A stretch of DNA of 64,000 bases. It comes from Parvimonas sp000223315. GTDB taxonomy: Bacteria; Bacillota; Clostridia; Tissierellales; Peptoniphilaceae. The position numbers and the translations under genes are program-made. The stretch spans positions 558,001-622,000 of the forward strand of contig CP189843.1 of assembly GCA_050262155.1 (NCBI GenBank), in the 5' to 3' direction. The notes beneath the pieces are model-generated. The model did not search any database and was not told the DNA's origin. It saw nothing but the letters and a program-made list of their open reading frames with translations. This document shows, in pieces, positions 60,001 to 64,000 of the stretch (within the stretch, counting starts at the first letter, position 1; every line of letters starts with the position of its first letter).

Positions 60001-61220
60001 TAGATGTTATTGTAAAAGAAAAAGTTAATACTATGGCAGATAAATATGTTTACAAAGAAAAAGACTTAATTACAATTAAAGGCAAGGAAGTAAAATTGAG
60101 TCATTTAAATAACTTTTTTGATGATTTACCTGAAGGTACTAAGATAGAGATTATTGAAAATGCAAATGTAAGTGAAGTAAATGAGACAGGTACTTTAATG
60201 AAAGTAAGGCTTAAATTTACAGATAAAAGTACAAAAGATATATCAATAAATGTTATAGTAAAGGATACTGCTCCAAACAAAGCAGAGGAATTTAAAATTT
60301 TATATCCTGAAATAAAAAATGAAATAGTAAATGTAGTGGTAAAAGACCCTAAGTATGGAAATAAGGAAAATTTTGCAGAAACAGTTAAATGGGGTGCATT
60401 TTCAGACTTTGCTATAAATAGAGATTTAAAATTGAAATCTCGTTCTTCAGATATTTCACGTATTGAAGTAATACAAGAACCGGACAGATCGAAACTAGGA
60501 AATCAAAAAGGAAAGATAAAATTAAGCTTTAATGATGGATCTAAACTTGAATTAGAAATTTCAGTTAAAATAGTTCCATATCCTGTATATAGAATATTCA
60601 GATTAATGTCAAATAAGATGCAATATGATTTACAAGATAAGTTCAATTTAAATGATTTAAAAGTAACATTATTTATGTCTAACAAATTGGAAAATGAATC
60701 CGATTGGGCAACTACCGGAACACCTATTTTAAATATACCTTATTCAGATTTTCACTTGTTTGGAATTAAAATTGTAGATTTAGATTCAAAGAAAGAAATA
60801 GAAAATGACAGTATTATAAGTTCACTGATTAAGAATAAAAAATTATCAGTTGGAGCTTACTGTGAAAATTTAATTCAAAAAAATGATTATGAAAGTGGAA
60901 ATAAATTGGTTGAAATTTTCAATATAAAAATAAGAAATATTGATGAATGGAAAGAACCTGAAAAAAATCCGGAAGAAAATAAAGAAATAAAAAATAGTGT
61001 AGAAAGCAATAAGAATCAAGATTCAGAAAAAGTTATGAATTCAAAAAAAGAAACTAAAAATGTTGATGAATTGGAGAATTCTTCTGCAGAAAATAAAATT
61101 ACTGAAACAGGATATACAACTAAAGAAAAAGTATCTGAAACAGATTCGAACAATTTAGGAAAACCATCCGATGACTCAGTCCAAAAACAAAATTTTAAAA
61201 TTAATGAAAAGGAAGATTAG
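57096..61220 (+). CDS. Secreted multi-FMN-binding-domain protein (extracellular electron carrier candidate)
   Basis: 1374 residues from ATG 57096 (GGGGG before it). An N-terminal membrane anchor (about 5-28) is followed by four FMN-binding domains, each starting with DG/DS-x-[YF] and ending in a flavinylation motif: SGATVTS (116-122), SGATVSS (244-250), SGATTSS (368-374) and SGATFTA (656-662); the Thr after GA is where ApbE-type enzymes attach FMN. Between and after them lie Rib/Ig-like wall domains (about 400-470, 900-1065). The Ser/Lys/Glu-rich C-terminus has no LPXTG motif. It probably relays electrons across the wall to ferric iron or other acceptors (inference). The reductase-like gene starts immediately after it. 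Confidence 0.85.
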   Translation: MKKNSIIAGLFVFCITTAGIGYTVYNSVYSDKQRHRINETTKLDSVKSPNELKDGEYTASAEGYEGTVTVKVVIKEGKIFSVEVLSHSETDEYYEMAKKILKTIVEKNTFNVDSISGATVTSDAIKVAVYKALVQAGAKTSDVATNLEKENKELRDREKAKLFAKQTSAITGKVGFNRNNLKDSTFIGVGYGYNGPIKVSISIKNGVIYDARVISHSDDYPYFTWAKSVLNKVINGSSNIDTVSGATVSSRGILNAVKDALRKASNGNNSPDINIPEETEQNIPRQNSREIEQIKKYFKGLKDGVYIGKSSGYYTNSLEVQVTVSGGKITKIELIKNNDDKSYFDNQKAGLLESRIISNQSTNIDTISGATTSSKGFINAVVNALEKAVDSNGSDADKYIYSPKTIIVEVGETIGLQKIRNSLEKLPKDVQINIKNNADTSSTGNTKIVVELIFKDKSKKVVEIPVLVNDKADGIFKFLSAEEVKNLDKNINYPDGVYYGDSYGFVSNKPIPVKVTIKNNKIEDIELVQEELDRLKGLTAPGKIDDGGVFQDKFYTVINRIKNMQNIESLIYKFEVLRTAAGEVMKEAQGKEQTVEVYRAALDKVIGKHNFGKWGLTIDQSHLTGERNIHDRIFTLLKIYVREELGYDGEDYDAVSGATFTATGTATSIKNALLKAKKFNFYDMRVDDSSFKTSYKEGDKLNLKDLKVTIYKKNNKEITVSYSDFDKYGLKVINDHKKEIKDGLILNKENLGHNVSDGLKLRIVHEESNSFKFLNTILISKNMNKNFEISGIKIKAKDSSEWYDTNGYNTTDFIQDITVSKEVAKKLNNKEIEFKIIAKDKKTSEEIEIPLMQSQNKTLIADFVSGEYTLDVIEKYKGVLFNNTFRIKTKVEGEIPKAFLYKEIPETLIISKGAEITDSKIRSVLKNLPDKTNISILKEVDINKANDTIPQKLLIKLSFDDGSEKELEIDVIVKEKVNTMADKYVYKEKDLITIKGKEVKLSHLNNFFDDLPEGTKIEIIENANVSEVNETGTLMKVRLKFTDKSTKDISINVIVKDTAPNKAEEFKILYPEIKNEIVNVVVKDPKYGNKENFAETVKWGAFSDFAINRDLKLKSRSSDISRIEVIQEPDRSKLGNQKGKIKLSFNDGSKLELEISVKIVPYPVYRIFRLMSNKMQYDLQDKFNLNDLKVTLFMSNKLENESDWATTGTPILNIPYSDFHLFGIKIVDLDSKKEIENDSIISSLIKNKKLSVGAYCENLIQKNDYESGNKLVEIFNIKIRNIDEWKEPEKNPEENKEIKNSVESNKNQDSEKVMNSKKETKNVDELENSSAENKITETGYTTKEKVSETDSNNLGKPSDDSVQKQNFKINEKED

Positions 61221-61901
61221 ATGAATTTAATAGTAGGATTAATTGCAATAACATTATTTTATATTTTATTTGCAAATATTATAAAAAAGTATCCAATTCT
61301 ATTTTATATGGCGACTTATATATTAATAATTCCGGTTGTATTGTATTATCAAACAAAGTTTTATAAAAATATGCCAATTTGGTTTACAAAATATATTATG
61401 GATATTTTTCAAAGAGGCATATTTTCAACAGTAACATTTATGATAGTAATGTTTTTAGGAGTTATTACAACTCATAACAAATATACAAGGAAACTTATGA
61501 GTATAAGAGGTGAAATGTCAATTATAGGTTGTTTTGCAGCGATTTGTCATAATGTAGCATTTGGGATAAGATATTTTGTAGAATTTTTTACAAATGCATC
61601 AAAAATGAATGTTTATACTAAGACGGCAACTATAATAAGTTTAATCCTTATATCAATGATGTTACCGCTTATGATAACTTCATTCAAGTGTGTGAGAAAG
61701 AAAATGAAAGCTAAAAATTGGAAAAATTTACAAAAGTTAGCATACCCGTTTTTTTATCTAATATATGTACACTTGATGATTCTATTTATGATTAAGCCTG
61801 AAAAACATATGTTGTCAATAGTGTTATATACAGTTATTTATATGTTATATACAATTCTTAGGGTTAGAAAATATTTTGTAACTAAAAATAGACAAAGATA
61901 A
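61221..61901 (+). CDS. Ferric-reductase-like transmembrane protein (MsrQ/YedZ-like)
   Basis: 226 residues with six to seven membrane helices. His residues in FAAICHNVAFGIRYF (about 110-124) and YPFFYLIYVHLMIL (about 174-187) occupy helices as the haem-binding histidines of the ferric reductase/MsrQ family do. It would pass electrons from the membrane quinone or an inner donor to the flavinylated protein outside (inference). The ATG follows the stop of the FMN gene directly, so the two are translated together. Confidence 0.72.
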   Translation: MNLIVGLIAITLFYILFANIIKKYPILFYMATYILIIPVVLYYQTKFYKNMPIWFTKYIMDIFQRGIFSTVTFMIVMFLGVITTHNKYTRKLMSIRGEMSIIGCFAAICHNVAFGIRYFVEFFTNASKMNVYTKTATIISLILISMMLPLMITSFKCVRKKMKAKNWKNLQKLAYPFFYLIYVHLMILFMIKPEKHMLSIVLYTVIYMLYTILRVRKYFVTKNRQR

Positions 61902-61906
61902 AAAAA

Positions 61907-61941
61907 AAAGACTATTGCAAAGTAAAATGCAATAGTCTTTT
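61907..61941 (+). terminator. Terminator after the reductase-like gene
   Basis: AAAGACTATTGCA (61907-61919) pairs perfectly with TGCAATAGTCTTT (61928-61940), then T. It separates the FMN/reductase genes from the FTR1 unit. Confidence 0.85.
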
Positions 61942-62046
61942 CTATCAAATAAAATAATTTGTTTTATAATAATAATCTATCATTTATTTTTACACTAATA
62001 TATATTGTTATAAGGGTTTTATTAAATGAAAATTTTTATTAATTTC

Positions 62047-62075
62047 TTGAAATTTTTCATTGAATATGATAATAT
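62047..62075 (+). promoter_or_regulatory. Possible promoter for the FTR1 unit
   Basis: TTGAAA (62047-62052), 17-nt spacer, TAATAT (62070-62075) with GATAAT overlapping. The -10 is imperfect. Confidence 0.4.
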
Positions 62076-62100
62076 ATATTTGATAGATTTAATATTGAGT

Positions 62101-62139
62101 TTAAAGCATTGATTTTTTATGGTTAATGCTTAACTTTTT
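62101..62139 (+). other. Leader hairpin (attenuator-like) before FTR1
   Basis: TTAA-A-GCATT (62101-62110) pairs with AATGCTTAA (62125-62133), one bulge, followed by CTTTTTC. It lies downstream of the possible promoter and could act as a partial terminator. Confidence 0.4.
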
Positions 62140-62151
62140 CGCTATTTATGT

Positions 62152-62170
62152 GATATATATTATCTTTATC
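62152..62170. promoter_or_regulatory. Fur-box-like sequence before FTR1
   Basis: GATATATATTATCTTTATC matches the 19-bp Fur consensus at 14 positions by eye. It is 30 nt before the FTR1 start. The second such match in this iron locus makes Fur control plausible, but A+T-rich DNA gives chance matches. Confidence 0.4.
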
Positions 62171-62199
62171 ATATATTGTTTTTAGGGAGGTGCTAAGTT

Positions 62200-63489
62200 A
62201 TAAAAAAAATATTATCTTTTTTTCTAATACTTTGTAGTGTTTTATTTGTATGTAATATTGGAAACGTCGATGCCAAAGTTGAAAAGAAAAAGTATTCAAA
62301 TTGGCAAGAAGTTGCTAAAGATATGCATATAAAATTTACAGAAGCAAAAGAGTATGCTGATAAAAAGGATTTCAAAAGTGCTTATAAGGCAATGGATTCT
62401 GCATATTTTGATTACTATGAGGTTCAAGGCTTTGAAAAAAATGTTATGGTTGCGATTTCTAATAACAGAGTAAATGAAATTGAAGCATTATTTAGAGAAA
62501 TCAAGCATGCTTTTTTAGGAAATACAAGCGAATCGGTTGAAAAAATAAAAGCATCGATAGATGAACTTGATATGAAAGTTTACAAAGATGCACTTGTTTT
62601 GGATAAGGTGATTCCAAAAAGTGCCCCTGATTCGGAAGGAAAGATTGTTTTTGGGAATGCCGAGGTTAAACAGGGGGATGAAAAAGCTAAAAATATTCAA
62701 GATTTTTTAACATCTTTCGGATTAATGCTTAGAGAAGGATTAGAAGCAATTTTGGTTTGTGTTGCAATTATTGCTTATCTTGTTAAGACGGGTAATAAAC
62801 ATCTTTGTAAATCAGTTTACTTGGGAATGGGTGCTGCCGTTATATGTAGTTTCGGTTTAGCAATAATAATAAATTACTTATTAGGCGGAGTTGGACAGGA
62901 GTTACTTGAAGGTTGGACTATGTTCCTAGCAGTTATAGTTTTATTCTATGTTAGTAACTGGATTTTATCAAAATCTGAAGAAGAGGCATGGGAAAATTAT
63001 ATTCAATCTAAAGTTCAAAAATCAATAGATAATAAAAGTAAATGGACTTTAGTTTTTGCAGCTTTCTTAGCGGTATTGAGAGAGGGAGCGGAACTTATAT
63101 TATTTTATAAAGCTTCATTTTCAGGAGGAAGTAAAATTTTATATCCTATGGGAGGACTTATTGCAGCTTCAGTCATTTTAGTTGTTATATTCTTGCTTTT
63201 TAGATTTACTTCAGTTAAATTACCGCTTAAACCGTTTTTCTTGTTTACAAGTATATTATTATATTTAATGTGTATCTCATTTATGGGAAAAGGGGTTATA
63301 GAGTTGACAGAAGCAGGAGTTATTTCCGGTTCAACAATTATACCCGCAATGCAAGGTTGGACTATTCCAATTTTGAATATTTATGATAGAGCTGAAACAC
63401 TAATTCCGCAAATTATGTTAGTAATAATTAGTGTTTGGATATTGTTGGGACACTATTTCAAATTAAGAAAAATTAAAAAATCAAATTAA
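62200..63489 (+). CDS. FTR1/EfeU-family iron permease with non-canonical start
   Basis: 429 residues if it starts at ATA 62200. A signal peptide (IKKILSFFLILCSVLFV ... VDA) is encoded right after an AGGGAGG site, but no ATG, GTG or TTG is available; the first ATG (62323) would cut off the signal peptide and part of the outer domain. An extracytoplasmic helical domain (about 25-165) is followed by about seven membrane helices. Both REGxE iron motifs are present: REGLE at 178-182 and REGAE at 294-298. FTR1 imports iron with a P19-type partner, the next gene. Confidence 0.88.
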   Translation: MKKILSFFLILCSVLFVCNIGNVDAKVEKKKYSNWQEVAKDMHIKFTEAKEYADKKDFKSAYKAMDSAYFDYYEVQGFEKNVMVAISNNRVNEIEALFREIKHAFLGNTSESVEKIKASIDELDMKVYKDALVLDKVIPKSAPDSEGKIVFGNAEVKQGDEKAKNIQDFLTSFGLMLREGLEAILVCVAIIAYLVKTGNKHLCKSVYLGMGAAVICSFGLAIIINYLLGGVGQELLEGWTMFLAVIVLFYVSNWILSKSEEEAWENYIQSKVQKSIDNKSKWTLVFAAFLAVLREGAELILFYKASFSGGSKILYPMGGLIAASVILVVIFLLFRFTSVKLPLKPFFLFTSILLYLMCISFMGKGVIELTEAGVISGSTIIPAMQGWTIPILNIYDRAETLIPQIMLVIISVWILLGHYFKLRKIKKSN

Positions 63490-63556
63490 TTTTTCTTACT
63501 TATCAAATTTAGTTATTTATTTTTATGAAAAACAAAAAATTAGGAGGATTTATTTT

Positions 63557-64000
63557 ATGAAAAAGTCAAAAATGGTTGTAACATTAGCATTATTAGCATC
63601 AGTAGGTTTAGTTGGTTGTCAAAAGAATGACACAGCTAAAATAAATGAATTACAAAAATCAATTGAAGAGAAAGATAAAAAAATCTCTGAATTAACTGAA
63701 AAATTAAAAGATGCCGGTGTTGAAGATGAAAAAGCAGAAGAAGCTGAAAAACCTGGTGAATCAGGATTTGAAGAAATTAAAATCGGAGAAGAAAAAATAG
63801 TAGGACCTTTCCAAGTTGCTACAGTATATTTCCAAGGGGTTGATATGGTTCCTGAAGGAAGACAACCAAGTGCAGCTGAATCAGATATGCACTTAGAAGC
63901 AGATATCCATTTAACTAAAGAAGCGGGTAAAAAATTCGGTTTTGGTAGTGGAAAGGATATTTGGCCTGCATATTTAACAGTAAACTATAAAGTATTATCA
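63557..64000 (+). CDS. P19/Tpd-type iron-binding lipoprotein (cut by window end)
   Basis: First 148 residues only. Lipobox LVGC with Cys21; a charged coiled-coil-like spacer (about 28-55) and Glu-rich stretch; then the P19 domain (EEKIVGPFQVATVYFQGVDMVPEG, DMHLEADIHLT, GFGSGKDIWPAYL). The Met (MVPEG) and the His residues of HLEADIH match the metal-binding positions of P19, which captures iron for FTR1. It follows FTR1 by 67 nt with AGGAGG before the ATG. Confidence 0.9.
   Translation, partial: MKKSKMVVTLALLASVGLVGCQKNDTAKINELQKSIEEKDKKISELTEKLKDAGVEDEKAEEAEKPGESGFEEIKIGEEKIVGPFQVATVYFQGVDMVPEGRQPSAAESDMHLEADIHLTKEAGKKFGFGSGKDIWPAYLTVNYKVLS

Noticed and set aside
61020..61220. LPXTG sorting signal at the end of the FMN protein
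   Set aside because: No LPxTG-like motif and no C-terminal hydrophobic helix; anchoring is by the N-terminal helix.
1..64000. CRISPR array, IS element or prophage
   Set aside because: No spaced direct repeats, transposase, integrase or phage structural genes were found anywhere in the window.

Overview
The window is a chromosomal stretch of a low-GC (visibly about 70 % A+T), Gram-positive-type anaerobe. The pointers are the S10/spc/alpha ribosomal gene order, strong GGAGG ribosome sites, a T-box leader, ctsR-mcsA-mcsB-clpC, ireB, RNase J, zinc-lid adenylate kinase and formate-tetrahydrofolate ligase. The gene content and AGA-rich codon use resemble Peptoniphilaceae/Tissierellia (Parvimonas-like); that placement is an inference. 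No rRNA, tRNA, CRISPR array, prophage or IS element was seen.

Layout. 1-11330: end of S10, then spc and alpha operons (rplB' to rplQ) with secY, adk, a KOW protein, infA and rpmJ; map and rpsD are missing from their usual places, and rpsN is a foreign-looking zinc-free type. 11535-20664: one long same-strand run with cysteine desulfurase, AI-2E-family permease, alaS, ireB, ruvX, a DUF1292 protein, a Fur-family regulator, RNase J, a YlbF-like protein and TrmR. 20730-26236: TrhP-type U32 protein, an acetyltransferase, rpsO, pnp, trpS. 26240-27640: murC on the minus strand, divergent from polA. 27885-32214: polA and an unusual gene fusing dephospho-CoA kinase to a membrane-anchored lytic transglycosylase. 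32923-37307: CtsR operator and ctsR-mcsA-mcsB-clpC, in which the McsB kinase looks catalytically dead. 37402-40654: a YbjQ-like protein, then a manganese (yybP-ykoY) riboswitch in front of a P2-type cation ATPase. 41015-46023: a folate one-carbon operon (fhs-fchA-folD-folC-5-formyl-THF cyclo-ligase). 46132-49429: DegV protein, a frameshifted lrgA with lrgB, and tmcAL on the minus strand. 49655-56573: a divergent macro-domain-like protein, an unknown protein, murJ, a membrane protein with an interrupted acidic tail, an Asp T-box with aspS, tcdA, an RseC-like protein and an SdpI-like protein.

57096-64000: an extracytoplasmic iron/redox locus. A 1374-residue secreted protein carries four FMN-binding domains, each ending in a SGAT flavinylation motif, and is followed directly by a ferric-reductase-like membrane protein. 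After a terminator come an FTR1/EfeU iron permease with a non-canonical start and a P19/Tpd-type lipoprotein cut by the window edge. The inferred job is to move electrons to the cell surface, reduce ferric iron there, and import it through FTR1-P19.

Most notable: the CoaE-transglycosylase fusion; coordinated decay of the arginine-phosphorylation branch (McsA, McsB and the second ClpC receptor site); a FolD that has lost cyclohydrolase residues beside FchA, which can supply that step; the multi-flavin/FTR1 iron locus; and the displaced zinc-free S14 gene.
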